The notes below the pieces were generated by a model, which saw only the letters and a list, made by a program, of their open reading frames with translations, searched no databases and was not told the DNA's origin. This document shows positions 1 through 9,500 of a stretch of 33,106 nucleotides of DNA, piece after piece (position 1 is the first letter of the stretch; every line of letters begins with the position of its first letter). The position numbers were made by a program, and so were the translations under genes. The stretch is from Planctomyces sp. Its GTDB lineage: Bacteria; Planctomycetota; Planctomycetia; Planctomycetales; Planctomycetaceae. The stretch lies in NCBI GenBank assembly GCA_002702685.1, contig PABD01000113.1:1-33106 (forward strand). The letters are read 5' to 3'.

Positions 1-3000
1 CAAGAGGTTCAGATGGACCTCTTTGCCCGCGAATTCCTGCTTCCCCGTAGCGTAATGCGTCGACTCCACGTTGAAGAGGGATTGACGGCATCGGCAATCG
101 CAGACCGATACAAAGCGCCGCATGCAGTGGTCGCTCAGCAACTGTTTGATGCACTGCTACTCCCGCCAAGTACACGTTTGCAAGCGGACTCTCCTCCACC
201 GAAGAATCCGCACCCAGACCAACTCAAGGCCATCGCTCATCGTGGAAAGGCATTTTTGCTCGAAGCTGGGCCTGGCACAGGCAAGACGCAGACGTTAGTC
301 GGACGCGTAAGCGACCTCTTGGTCTCGGGAGTGGAACCGAGTCGACTTCTAGTACTTACGTTCTCGAACAAGGCTGCGGGCGAGCTGTCTGAACGGGTTG
401 CGGCTCAGCATCGTGAGGCCGCAGCAGCAATGTGGATCGGCACCTTTCATGCTTTTGGGCTTGATCTTATTCGGCGATTTCATGATCGCTTAGGATTCTC
501 CGCTGAGCCGCGACTACTTGATCGGACCGAGGCGATCGATTTACTCGAAAGCGAGTATCCTCGGCTAGAGCTGGTGCATTTCAAAAACCTCTGGGACCCT
601 TCGCAGCCACTTAGCTCAATCTTAAGTGCGATCTCTCGGGCTAATGACGAAGTTGTAAATGCAGAGGCATATCGAACGCTCGCAGAGGCGATGAAAGGTC
701 CTTCTGCCACTCCAGAAGAGATCAAAGCCGCCGAGCGGAGTATCGAAGTAGCGCGAGTATTTGCCGCTTACGAACGCCTTAAGCTGGAAAACGGCTGCGT
801 CGATTTCGGCGATCTCGTATCGATGCCGGTTCGTTTGTGCGAGAGCTTTCCGGACATCCGCGAGCATCTGTGCAGCCTTTACGAGCACATCCTTGTTGAT
901 GAATTCCAGGATGTGAATCGTGCAAGCGTCCGTTTGCTCAAGGCAATGACAAAGAGCGGAGAGAACCTTTGGGCGGTGGGCGATGCCAAGCAGTCGATTT
1001 ACCGATTTCGTGGTGCGTCGTCATTCAATATGAAGCGATTCGACCTGGATGATTTTCCGGGCGGCGAGCGCGGTCGACTCACGGTGAATTATCGCAGCGT
1101 TGCCGAGGTTCGTGATTCATTTGTCTCTTTCGCATCGGATATGAGTGTGGTGGCCGGGGGAGAAGTCGCTCTGGAGGCAGAGAGAGGCGAGTCAGGTTAC
1201 GTGCCGGAGCGACGTGAAGTTGGGACCGACGAGGAGGAAGTTGTTGCGGTTGCTGAGGCAATTGAGGAAATGCGCAAGGCCGGACACAGTTATCGCGACC
1301 AAGCGATTCTTTGTTCGGGAAACGACAAATTGGCTCGCTTTGCCCGCCGCCTCGAAAAACTTGGCATTCCGGTCCTCTACCTCGGGAGCTTATTTGAGCG
1401 GAGTGAGATCAAGGACCTGCTTTGCCTTCTTTCGCTCGTCGTCGATTGTCGCGCCATGGGCCTGTTGAGATTAGCAGCGCTGCCGGAGCACAGCGTCAGC
1501 CTGGCAGACATCGATCGAGTACTGAGTCACCTGCGCGAGCACGGCTGCGAGCCAAGGCAATGGGTCAACGATCTTACTGGTATCGAAGGGCTAACGACGG
1601 ACGGCTCGAACGGCCTGAAGAAGATTGCTGCATTGCTCGAAGGTTCCGAGATTTCGGCTGATCCATGGAGGCTACTTGCCGAGGTGCTACTCGATCGAAG
1701 TCGAATCGTTGCAGATATTGCGTCAGCAAGCGATATCCAATCTCGATCGCGTGGAATTGCTATCTGGCAGTTCATGAATTTTCTTCGTCTTCAACCGCCC
1801 GGCAGTGGCTTGCCAATCACCAGAGTGCTGGAGCGGATTCGCAGCCTTGTGTTGCATTCTGACGAACGGGATCTTCGGCAACTTCCGTCATCGGCGCAGA
1901 GCATAGATGCCGTGCGGTTGATGACGATGCACGGCAGTAAGGGCCTGGAGTTCGAAGTCGTACACATTCCAGGGCTAACCTCAGCAAGCATGCCGCGATC
2001 GCCCAATGCTTCTTTGGCCAAAGGGATTTCGCCACCTGATGGAATGATTGACGGTGCATCAGGATCTGGGCTCGATGCGGCACGCGCTGCTATTGCTGAA
2101 GAGCAAGAGTGCCTGTTTTTCGTGGCGATCTCCCGTGCGCGCGACCGCCTATTCTTGTACAACCCAACGCTGACCTCCAACGGCCGGAATCGACCTCGCT
2201 CTCCGTTTCTTGACCGACTTGGAGGTCACGTGCGCGCCCGCCGGATTTCACCAATTACAGCTCTCCCACAGGATGAGGGCGAAATTCCGATACCAATTGC
2301 CCTCGATGGCAACTGCAGCTTTACCAACCACCAGCTTGCGCTTCATGAGCGGTGCCCGAGACGGTTTCTGTACACGCACATTCTCGAAATTGGCGGACGC
2401 AGAACTGAGTCCGCCTTCATGCGGCTTCACGTCGCGGTACAACAGGTGGTCAACGACGTGTGCCAATCCGGTGGTGGTCCGCCGTCAGCAGACGACATTG
2501 CGGCCAGTCTTGCTGCCGCTTGGCAGTCCCACGGACCGGTAGACCACGGCTTCAGCGAGGATTATCGAAGAATCGCTCAGCAGTTGGTCCGATACTTTAT
2601 TGAGTCGGGCTCCGATATGGCTCATTCGCCAGTGGCAGAGCTGCGTCTAGCGGTTCCTGGCGGCGAGATCATCGTCACTCCTGATCAAGTCCTCAGAGAC
2701 GAAAATGGGACTGTTCACTTTCGCCAAGTCAGAACCGGACACAAGAAGTCGAAGGAAGGAGATAGCCTTTCTACTGCTGCGTTTCATCTTGCCGCAAGCG
2801 AGCACTCTCCCGGATGCACCGTCCAGCTTGTGCATTTGGGGGATGAGAAGGTCACTTCGATTGAAATGACCGAGCGTGTCCTCAAAACTCGCAGGGGGGC
2901 GATCTCTGAGATGCTTGCTTCGGTCAAGCGGGGATATTTCCCACTCGAAGAAAGTATCACGTGCCCCCGGTGTCCGGCATTTTTTGTCTGCGGAAACCTG

Positions 3001-3036
3001 CCCGCCGGTCCTCTCGTGAAAAAAATGGCGGAATAA
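1..3036 (+). CDS. ImmA/IrrE-tail - UvrD-like helicase - PD-(D/E)XK/Fe-S fusion, 5' end outside window
   Basis: This is a superfamily 1 helicase predicted to translocate on and unwind DNA. Counting from the ATG at 13, I see Walker A AGPGTGKT (85-92), motif Ia LTFSNKAAGE, motif II VDEFQD (295-300), motif III VGDAKQSIYRFRG, motif V MTMHGSKGLEF (about 637) and motif VI VAISRARDRL (about 703). The C-terminus has a Cys near 781 (HERCPRRF) and a CPRCPAFFVC cluster near 984, which is the AddB/Cas4-like layout of an Fe-S nuclease domain. The presumed nuclease motif reads TPDQV...FRQVRTG, so the usual (D/E)xK is replaced by QVR and cleavage activity is doubtful. Residues 1-50 (DLFAREFLLPRS, then a helix-turn-helix-like stretch) match the end of an ImmA/IrrE metallopeptidase domain. 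The frame is open to base 1 (QEVQ), so the ATG at 13 is probably internal and the HExxH lies upstream. It is the first visible gene of the six-gene operon. Confidence 0.85.
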   Translation, partial: QEVQMDLFAREFLLPRSVMRRLHVEEGLTASAIADRYKAPHAVVAQQLFDALLLPPSTRLQADSPPPKNPHPDQLKAIAHRGKAFLLEAGPGTGKTQTLVGRVSDLLVSGVEPSRLLVLTFSNKAAGELSERVAAQHREAAAAMWIGTFHAFGLDLIRRFHDRLGFSAEPRLLDRTEAIDLLESEYPRLELVHFKNLWDPSQPLSSILSAISRANDEVVNAEAYRTLAEAMKGPSATPEEIKAAERSIEVARVFAAYERLKLENGCVDFGDLVSMPVRLCESFPDIREHLCSLYEHILVDEFQDVNRASVRLLKAMTKSGENLWAVGDAKQSIYRFRGASSFNMKRFDLDDFPGGERGRLTVNYRSVAEVRDSFVSFASDMSVVAGGEVALEAERGESGYVPERREVGTDEEEVVAVAEAIEEMRKAGHSYRDQAILCSGNDKLARFARRLEKLGIPVLYLGSLFERSEIKDLLCLLSLVVDCRAMGLLRLAALPEHSVSLADIDRVLSHLREHGCEPRQWVNDLTGIEGLTTDGSNGLKKIAALLEGSEISADPWRLLAEVLLDRSRIVADIASASDIQSRSRGIAIWQFMNFLRLQPPGSGLPITRVLERIRSLVLHSDERDLRQLPSSAQSIDAVRLMTMHGSKGLEFEVVHIPGLTSASMPRSPNASLAKGISPPDGMIDGASGSGLDAARAAIAEEQECLFFVAISRARDRLFLYNPTLTSNGRNRPRSPFLDRLGGHVRARRISPITALPQDEGEIPIPIALDGNCSFTNHQLALHERCPRRFLYTHILEIGGRRTESAFMRLHVAVQQVVNDVCQSGGGPPSADDIAASLAAAWQSHGPVDHGFSEDYRRIAQQLVRYFIESGSDMAHSPVAELRLAVPGGEIIVTPDQVLRDENGTVHFRQVRTGHKKSKEGDSLSTAAFHLAASEHSPGCTVQLVHLGDEKVTSIEMTERVLKTRRGAISEMLASVKRGYFPLEESITCPRCPAFFVCGNLPAGPLVKKMAE

Positions 3037-3119
3037 ATTACCGGTCCCTCAAAGTCGCAGCGATTAGTCCTTCAGAAGCCAATGCAAGGGGCGTTGGCAC
3101 CTTACTGAAAGGACGACTC

Positions 3120-3755
3120 ATGAACGACAAAGGACAGGGCCAGCCACAAGGCCCGAAATACACGATTGACATCGAGGGGACTGCCTATCCCTGGGACAAG
3201 GACACGATCACGACGGAGGAGATTGCTGCTCTTGGTGGTTGGGAGGCGACTGTCGGTGTGATTGAAATCGACAAGGACAACAACGAGCGGACTCTTCAGC
3301 CGGGCGAAGTTGTGCAGCTCAAGCCTGGCATGGGCTTTTCAAAGAAGATCCGCTGGAAGCGCGGTCATCTGCTCGAAGAGCGACTCGATCGCGAGTTGCA
3401 AATGCTTCGGAGCAGATACCCGACCGCCACCCGTGACGGGATGTGGTTTCTCGTCCCGGACTATCCGCTGCCCGCCGGCTGGAGCCACGCGAAAGTAAAC
3501 GTCGTCGCGTACCTGCGAGCTGGTTATCCCGGCACTGGGCCCTACGGGATTTACATTCCGCAGGATCTTCGCCACGGCAACGAATACCCTGAGAACTATC
3601 GAAATGTGGCAGAGCTGCAGCCGCCTTTCGGTGGCACTTGGGCTTTCCTGTCCTGGGAAGCGGAGCAGTGGTTCGCCACTGCGGAGCCCCAGGGGGGGCA
3701 CAATGTCTTGACCTGGGTTGACGGATTCGCAACACGCTTTCGGCAGGGTCGTTGA
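3120..3755 (+). CDS. Ubiquitin-like (multiubiquitin family) domain fused to E2-like (Prok-E2_E) domain
   Basis: A 211-residue protein. Residues about 12-82 form a beta-grasp ubiquitin-like domain (YTIDIEGTAYPWDK to KKIRWKRG). Residues about 88-209 resemble the prokaryotic E2/UBC family E, with LPAGW, GYPGTGPYGIYIP, GGTWAFLSWE and GGHNVLTWVDG blocks. The protein would be both modifier and E2-like partner for the E1 encoded two genes downstream. It contains no cysteine at all, so it cannot carry the thioester of a classical E2. It ends FRQGR rather than GG; the only other plausible processed end is KRG at the domain junction (residue 82). I chose ATG 3120 because AAAGGA lies just upstream and homology begins there; the ORF-track start at 2961 overlaps the helicase gene. 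It sits 83 bp after the helicase gene and 2 bp before the JAB gene. Domain calls rest on motif recognition, not a profile search. Confidence 0.85.
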   Translation: MNDKGQGQPQGPKYTIDIEGTAYPWDKDTITTEEIAALGGWEATVGVIEIDKDNNERTLQPGEVVQLKPGMGFSKKIRWKRGHLLEERLDRELQMLRSRYPTATRDGMWFLVPDYPLPAGWSHAKVNVVAYLRAGYPGTGPYGIYIPQDLRHGNEYPENYRNVAELQPPFGGTWAFLSWEAEQWFATAEPQGGHNVLTWVDGFATRFRQGR

Positions 3756-3757
3756 TC

Positions 3758-4291
3758 ATGAAAGCTCAACCGATTCTTGACATCGACCGGGGCAGCTACA
3801 CAGAGATTGTCCGCTACGTACTCCCCGGAGACTCTCGCAATGAGGAAGCCGTGTTCGTATTCGCCCGCGTCGACGACATCGGCGTCTTTACCCCAATTGA
3901 ACTCTACTTTGTCCCACCTGAAGGTTTTGTTCATCGTTCGCCATTTTTTCTGGAACTGACCGACGACACTCGGGCCGCAGTAATCAAACGGGCGCACGAT
4001 TTGACCGCATCGGTCCTCGAGATCCACTCACACCCGTCGCAATTCCAAGCAGAGTTCTCCGAAAGCGATATACGGGGCTTTCATGAATTCGTGCCCCATA
4101 TGCTTTGGCGCCTGAAGCGGCGTCCATACGCAGCGATTGTGGTCGCAAGAAGTTCGTTTGATTCCTTGGCATGGTTCGAGTCAGAGGTTGCGCCTGTCCC
4201 GATGGTGCTCCGCTTTGAAGATGGGGCGATTCATGCACCTACCGGTACAACTCACTCCACTTGGGGCCAGGAGGAAACAACATATGAATGA
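3758..4291 (+). CDS. JAB/JAMM-family deubiquitinase-like metalloprotease
   Basis: A 177-residue protein with an intact JAMM zinc site: an acidic residue in the NEEAVFVFA strand (about 29-30), then HSHP (H90, H92) and SESD (S101, D104). JAB proteins of this type cleave ubiquitin-like proteins from partners or process their C-termini, as Cap3 does in CBASS and as JAB enzymes do in other bacterial conjugation operons. Here the likely substrate is the upstream ubiquitin-like/E2-like protein or its conjugates. I chose ATG 3758, which follows the preceding stop by 2 bp; TTG at 3752 would overlap that stop. Its last 8 bases overlap the E1 gene, so the two are probably translationally coupled. Confidence 0.9.
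   Translation: MKAQPILDIDRGSYTEIVRYVLPGDSRNEEAVFVFARVDDIGVFTPIELYFVPPEGFVHRSPFFLELTDDTRAAVIKRAHDLTASVLEIHSHPSQFQAEFSESDIRGFHEFVPHMLWRLKRRPYAAIVVARSSFDSLAWFESEVAPVPMVLRFEDGAIHAPTGTTHSTWGQEETTYE
4268..4283 (+). promoter_or_regulatory. Strong ribosome binding site for the E1 gene
   Basis: AGGAGG lies just upstream of ATG 4284 and inside the end of the JAB gene. It decides the E1 start against the longer ORF-track start at 4137. Confidence 0.7.
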
Positions 4292-5159
4292 TGAACGGCT
4301 TAACCGAAACGAAATGTTCTTTGGCAAGGACGGCCAAGATCGAATTCGAGCGACAACGTGCGCTGTCGTCGGCGTAGGAGGTCTCGGCACTCAGGTCGTG
4401 CAGCAACTGTCATTACTCGGAATTGGTGCCCTGCGTTTGATTGACAGCGAAGAGGCCGACACCACGAATCGAAATCGTTACATAGGGCTCCGACACGACG
4501 ATCCCGTTCCTGGATTCCGAAAGGTGGACCTGGGCGAACGGTTGGTAAAAGGAATTGATCCGACCATTCAGGTCGAGAAGGTCTTCGACTCATTTGTTAG
4601 CGAGGCGGGTTTCGCCGCGATTCGCTCCGCCGATTGGATTTTTGGCTGCCTCGACTGTGAAGGGGCTCGGCTTATCCTCACTGAGCTATGTTCAGCATAC
4701 GGTCGACCTTACTTCGATCTAGCGACCGACATCAATCCGCAGGTAACGCCACCAGCGTACGGCGGGCGTGTTTGTGTTTCGCAGGAAGGTTACAATTGTC
4801 TCGTCTGCTTGGACGTACTTGATGTGGAGGAGGCAGCGCGCGACCTGGAAGGTGAAGCCGAGCGTCGAAATCGCGAGGCGATTTATGGAGTAGCTCGTGC
4901 CGCGATGGGGCGGTCAGGGCCTTCGGTGGTATCAATCAACGGAGTGATCGCCTCGATTGCTGTCACTGAGTTCATGGTGGCGGTAACGGGGTTACGCAAA
5001 CCAAACGGCATCAGCACGTACTACGGCCATAATGGTAAAGTGACCGTGAGTATGGACTCACCCAGACAAAACTGCTGGTATTGCAGCTTATGGGAGCAGG
5101 GATCAAAGGCGGATGTCGAAAGACATCTCCGTAATGGAATCGGGAAGGTGCTTCGGTGA
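4284..5159 (+). CDS. E1-like (ThiF/MoeB/HesA superfamily) ubiquitin-activating enzyme
   Basis: A 291-residue Rossmann-fold adenylating enzyme that should activate the C-terminus of a ubiquitin-like protein with ATP. Visible motifs are GVGGLG (30-35), LIDSEEADTTNRNRY with the acidic residue and Asn/Arg typical of E1 ATP sites (54-66), and FGCLDCEGARLIL (120-132). Two Cys pairs, CLVC (172/175) and CWYC (264/267), form the usual structural zinc site. Several other Cys (C26, C122, C125, C136, C164) are candidates for a catalytic thiol, and I cannot tell which. ATG 4284 has a perfect AGGAGG upstream inside the JAB gene. The C-terminus ends shortly after the second CxxC, with no fused E2 domain. 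The 93 bp to the next gene is the largest gap in the operon. Confidence 0.92.
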   Translation: MNDERLNRNEMFFGKDGQDRIRATTCAVVGVGGLGTQVVQQLSLLGIGALRLIDSEEADTTNRNRYIGLRHDDPVPGFRKVDLGERLVKGIDPTIQVEKVFDSFVSEAGFAAIRSADWIFGCLDCEGARLILTELCSAYGRPYFDLATDINPQVTPPAYGGRVCVSQEGYNCLVCLDVLDVEEAARDLEGEAERRNREAIYGVARAAMGRSGPSVVSINGVIASIAVTEFMVAVTGLRKPNGISTYYGHNGKVTVSMDSPRQNCWYCSLWEQGSKADVERHLRNGIGKVLR

Positions 5160-5252
5160 AGCATTGTGTGACGCGTTACCTTGGCAGTGTATCTCCCTGA
5201 ACGAGATCCAGTACGAATCATCACCAAACACAATAGAACCTGGGCCAACAAC

Positions 5253-6530
5253 ATGTCCGACGTGCGCTCGCGATCATTTCGATTCATTCACGCTGCCGAT
5301 CCCCATCTAGACAGCCCACTCCAGGGATTAGAATGTCATGATGGCGCACCAGTTAGCATGCTTCGCAGCGCTACAAGACACGCGTTTGAAAAGATGGTGC
5401 ATCTTGCAATCGACGAGGCGGTCGATTTCGTGCTGATTGCAGGTGACCTCTACGACGGCGATTGGAAGGACTACAGCACAGGCCTGTTCTTTCGCAATCA
5501 GATGGTCCGTCTAAAGACCAACGACATTCCGGTCTACCTCATTGCCGGAAATCATGACGCGGCGTCGGTTATTTCGAAAAAACTCAGCTTGCCTGACAAT
5601 GTGCATGTTTTCTCCACGCGTGCCCCAGAGTCAATCGAGTTGGCCGAGTTGCCTGTGGTGATTCATGGCCGTGGGTTTCCCAATCGCGCCGTTCCCGAGA
5701 ATCTGGCACTCGAATATCCAACTGCAATTGCAGGGAAGTTCAATGTCGGCCTGTTGCACACCAGCCTGACGGGACGAGTTGGCCACGACACCTATGCCCC
5801 GTGTTCCGAACAGGATCTACGGAGTAAGGGGTACGACTACTGGGCCCTGGGACATGTCCATCAGCCCGAGGTGGTTAGTGAAGACCCCTGGATTGTATTT
5901 GCGGGAAACTGCCAGGGACGCCACGCCCGGGAGACGGGACCGCGCGGCTGCCAGCTCGTCACCGTTAATGATTCGCTCGAAGTTGAGAGCGTCGATTGGC
6001 GCACGTTGGATGTGGTGCGCTGGCAAGATGTGCGCGTCGACTTCGACGGGCTGGAAAAAGAAGCTGATGCGTTTCAGCGTATTCGCAAGTCGCTTGCTGA
6101 TGCTGTCGAGAAGTCCGAGGGACGCTTGTTAGCATCCAGGATCGCGCTGATCGGGACCTGCCATTTGCATGGAAGCCTGCATCGGGATGCACAACGCTGG
6201 CTGGCCGAGATTGCGGGGATCGCGCAGGATTTTGGCGAAAACTGCGTGTGGATTGAGCAGGTCAAGGTGGCCACCTCACCGGTGTATGACATCAGTGAAT
6301 TGGCGGAGCGTGATGCCCTGACACGAATTGTGCTCGAAACGCTGGAAAAAGAGACCGACGACTTGAGTGACATGCCGGTTGACATCACCGAGATGCTGGA
6401 CGTTCTGCCAACATACGTGCGGGGCGAGGTGGAAGAGCAATGGAGCGTTGAACAGCGTGCAGAACTTTTAGGAGATGTGCGTGCCATCATCCTGGAGTCA
6501 CTCAAAACGAAAGGTGGTAACAACCCATGA
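5253..6530 (+). CDS. YhaO/SbcD/Mre11-like metallophosphoesterase (DNA exonuclease family)
   Basis: A 425-residue calcineurin-like phosphoesterase of the YhaO/SbcD/Mre11 type, which acts as the nuclease partner of an SMC-like ATPase at DNA ends. All metal-binding motifs look intact: HAADPHLD (D16, H18), AGDLYDG (64-70), IAGNHD (98-102), LLHTS (about 165) and LGHVHQPE (about 195). Length is close to that of B. subtilis YhaO. I chose ATG 5253 because the conserved domain starts about 10 residues later. The alternative TTG at 5181 adds 24 residues without recognisable homology, and neither start has a good Shine-Dalgarno. The stop overlaps the start of the ATPase gene by 4 bp (ATGA), the usual arrangement for this nuclease/ATPase pair. 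Confidence 0.9.
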   Translation: MSDVRSRSFRFIHAADPHLDSPLQGLECHDGAPVSMLRSATRHAFEKMVHLAIDEAVDFVLIAGDLYDGDWKDYSTGLFFRNQMVRLKTNDIPVYLIAGNHDAASVISKKLSLPDNVHVFSTRAPESIELAELPVVIHGRGFPNRAVPENLALEYPTAIAGKFNVGLLHTSLTGRVGHDTYAPCSEQDLRSKGYDYWALGHVHQPEVVSEDPWIVFAGNCQGRHARETGPRGCQLVTVNDSLEVESVDWRTLDVVRWQDVRVDFDGLEKEADAFQRIRKSLADAVEKSEGRLLASRIALIGTCHLHGSLHRDAQRWLAEIAGIAQDFGENCVWIEQVKVATSPVYDISELAERDALTRIVLETLEKETDDLSDMPVDITEMLDVLPTYVRGEVEEQWSVEQRAELLGDVRAIILESLKTKGGNNP

Positions 6531-9500
6531 GATTTCAGCGACTGCACATTCCCGCCTTTGGCCCGTTTACGAATCTGGAACTGTCGTTCCCGTCAACAAC
6601 ACATGACTTGCATGTGATCTTCGGCGAAAACGAAGCCGGAAAGAGTTCGCTGCTGCGGGCGATTCGCGATCTGTTGTTCGGAATTCATGGTCAGTCTTCC
6701 GACAATTTCTTGCACGAGTACAAGCAGCTTCGCCTCCTGGGTGAAATTGAGAATCGGATTGGTGAGCGATTGGTGTTTCAGCGCCGTAAGGGCAACAAGA
6801 ACACACTTCTGCACGAAGATGGAAGTCCACTGTTGGATAGTGCCCTCCGACCATTTCTGGGCAGCGTTGATCTAGACTATTTTTCGACGATGTTTGGGCT
6901 TGGGAGCAGCGAACTGCGCGAGGGTGCCGTGCACCTTCTCAAGGGAGAGGGAGAGATTGGCAATGCGCTTTTCTCGGCCAGCCTCGGAGGCACGCCCATC
7001 CAGCGTGTCTTGGATGCGATGGTGGCCGAGTCCGAGCTGTTTTTCAAAGGCCGGGCGACAGCCAATGTGTCAATCAGGCCAGCGGCGACCCGTTACAAGG
7101 ATCTTTTGAAACAATGTCGCGAAGCTACGGTCAATGCCGAAACATGGGATCAGTTGGAAAGAGACCTCGCGGAACAGTCTACAGCAAAGAAGACCCTTGA
7201 GGACGAGATAGACCGCATCTCACGAGAGATCGCCTGGATTGACCGCTGCGAGGATGCTTTGCCGAGCGTCGGACGTTTGAACGACGAAACGAGATCACTG
7301 AGCGAGCTTCCCGCAATGCCGGAAGTCGCCAGCGATTTTGTGGAGCGGACGAGAGCCGCCCGTGCTGGCTACGCGGCGTCCAGTGAGAAAGTTCGGGTGC
7401 TCACGGATCAGATTACGCGACTAGAAAGTCAACTGGAGAGTTGTGTGGCGTCCCCAAACGTCTTGGCCGAAGCGGACGCCCTCGATGTACTCCACCAGAA
7501 TCTAGGCGCTTATCGTGAGCGGAAGAAGTCGCTCACGAAGCTGAAGGAGGAATTGGCTGGCATCGAAGTAATGTTGCGAGCGGGAATGAAAAGCCTTGAA
7601 TGTCCAGGGGGATCTGAGTCGCTAGAGGCATTTCGGCTGAGCAGTGCTGTGCAGTTAAGTGTCGAAGAGGCTGCGAGTGCTCTGCAGTCCGCCCTGAGTA
7701 ATCATTCCGCCCATGGAGTTAAAGCGGAAGAGTTGAAAGCAGATATAGAGAATGATGAGACCGAGTTGGCGTCGCTCCCGGAAGCGGATCTGACGCCTCT
7801 CCGAGAAGCGCTGGCGGATGCCGCGGAGGCCACAGAAGCCAATCAGATGCTTGCGGTTAGTCAGATGGCGGTCGATAAGTTGATCCGTGTCATTGCAGCC
7901 GAGCGAGCCCTAGTGCCAGGTGTTCCCGAGGATCTGGATGACGTCTCCCGACTTGCCGTACCTGCTCCTGCCACTATTCGTAGGTTCCGCGATCGGTTTG
8001 CCAACTTGGAGCGCGATCTCGGGCTTACCAATAATCTGATCCGTGACGAAAAGGAAACCGTCGGTGGATTGGAGGACGAACTGCGCCGTCTTGAGCGTCG
8101 CGGGGAATTGCCGTCCGAAGAGTCTCTCAAGCAGGCCAGAGGGCATCGAGATCATGGTTGGCAATTGGTGCTCGCGGAGTGGAAGGGCGAGGGTGCGACG
8201 GAAGAGTTAGATCCCGCATTACCGCTGGTGGAGGCCTTTCCCCAGGCGATCAGCAAGGCGGACAACATCGCGGATCAATTGCGATCGGATGCCGAAGCGG
8301 TCGCGCAAGCCGAGGAAAAGCGTCTGCAGGTCCAGAACAGCCAGAGGAAAATCACCGAGGCAAAGGAGTCACTCGCATCACTCCAGCGCGAGTTCGAAGG
8401 CTGTCAGGCCTCGTGGGAGTCAGAATGGGCTCCTATCGGTGTCGTTCCTCGCTCACCCGACGAGATGGAGGAGTGGCGGGAGAACTGGGTTCGGCTCCGA
8501 GAGACAATCACTAAGCTGAGAGAAGCGGAAGCGGAGTTCAGTTCCAAGAGTAAGAAAGTTGAAAAAGCCAGGACTACTTTGGCAACTGCTTTGATGGAAT
8601 CTCCCGAAAAGCCGTATTCGGTGCTGTTCGAGGCCGCGAGAAACAGGGTCCAGAAAGGGGAGGAATCAACAGGCCAGCGAAACGCCGTCGGAAAACGGCT
8701 TGCCAAGTTGAGAACTGAACTCGCAAGACTTGAACAAGAATCTGCTGGTCTATTCCCGGCAGTCCAAACGGCGGAAGCAAACTGGAAGCTGTTGTGTCGG
8801 TCCGTGGGCTTGTCGGAGGATACGACTCCCAAAGCAGGCCTAACGTTGCTGCACGAAAGAAAGGAACTCCTTACAAAGTTTGATAGGTGGACCAAGTTAT
8901 CCGGCGAAGCCGAAAGCACGGCAGCCGACATCCAGCGGTATGAGCAGAGTGTATCCACACATGCGACGTCGCTTGGGATCGAGGCGGACCTTACCGAGTC
9001 CCAAGAAGCTGGGCTGTGGAATGCCCTTTCGCAGGCTAGGGATGCCCAAACACGGCATGACCAACTGACCTCTCAGATCCTCGATGCCACGACTGAACTG
9101 ATGGACGCGAGACAGGAGGAAACGAACGCGAAGCAAGCCTTGCAGGAGTTAGTGCGATTGTCCCAGTTAAGGGACACGGAAGAACTGGAGCCCCTGCTCG
9201 CAAACTTGGAGAAGCGCTCGATTATACAAGATCGGATCGACAGTCACCGAGAGACACTTGGCGGACTGGCGCGGGGCCAAAGTTTGGATGATTTCATCTT
9301 GCGAGTTCAATCTGAGAATGCTGATGATTTGCCCCAGCGAAAGACCCATTTGGAAGCAGACAAACGAACGAAGATTGCGGACCTTCAGGAAGTTCAGTCG
9401 GCATTGGACACGCTGGACCGTAAGAAGAAGGAACTTGAGAAGGCTGGCGACACGGCTGCGGATTTTCGGCAGCAGGCGGAATCTGTGGCAGCAAAAATGA

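Noticed and set aside
2961-3119. Upstream extension of the Ubl-E2 ORF
   Set aside because: It overlaps the helicase coding end, lacks homology, and ATG 3120 has a good Shine-Dalgarno.
4137-4283. Longer E1 start
   Set aside because: The extra residues lie inside the JAB gene in another frame and lack homology; ATG 4284 has AGGAGG.
7434-7446. Possible zinc-hook cysteine in the YhaN-like coiled coil
   Set aside because: Only a single Cys (ESCVAS), not CxxC; other coiled-coil Cys are also single.
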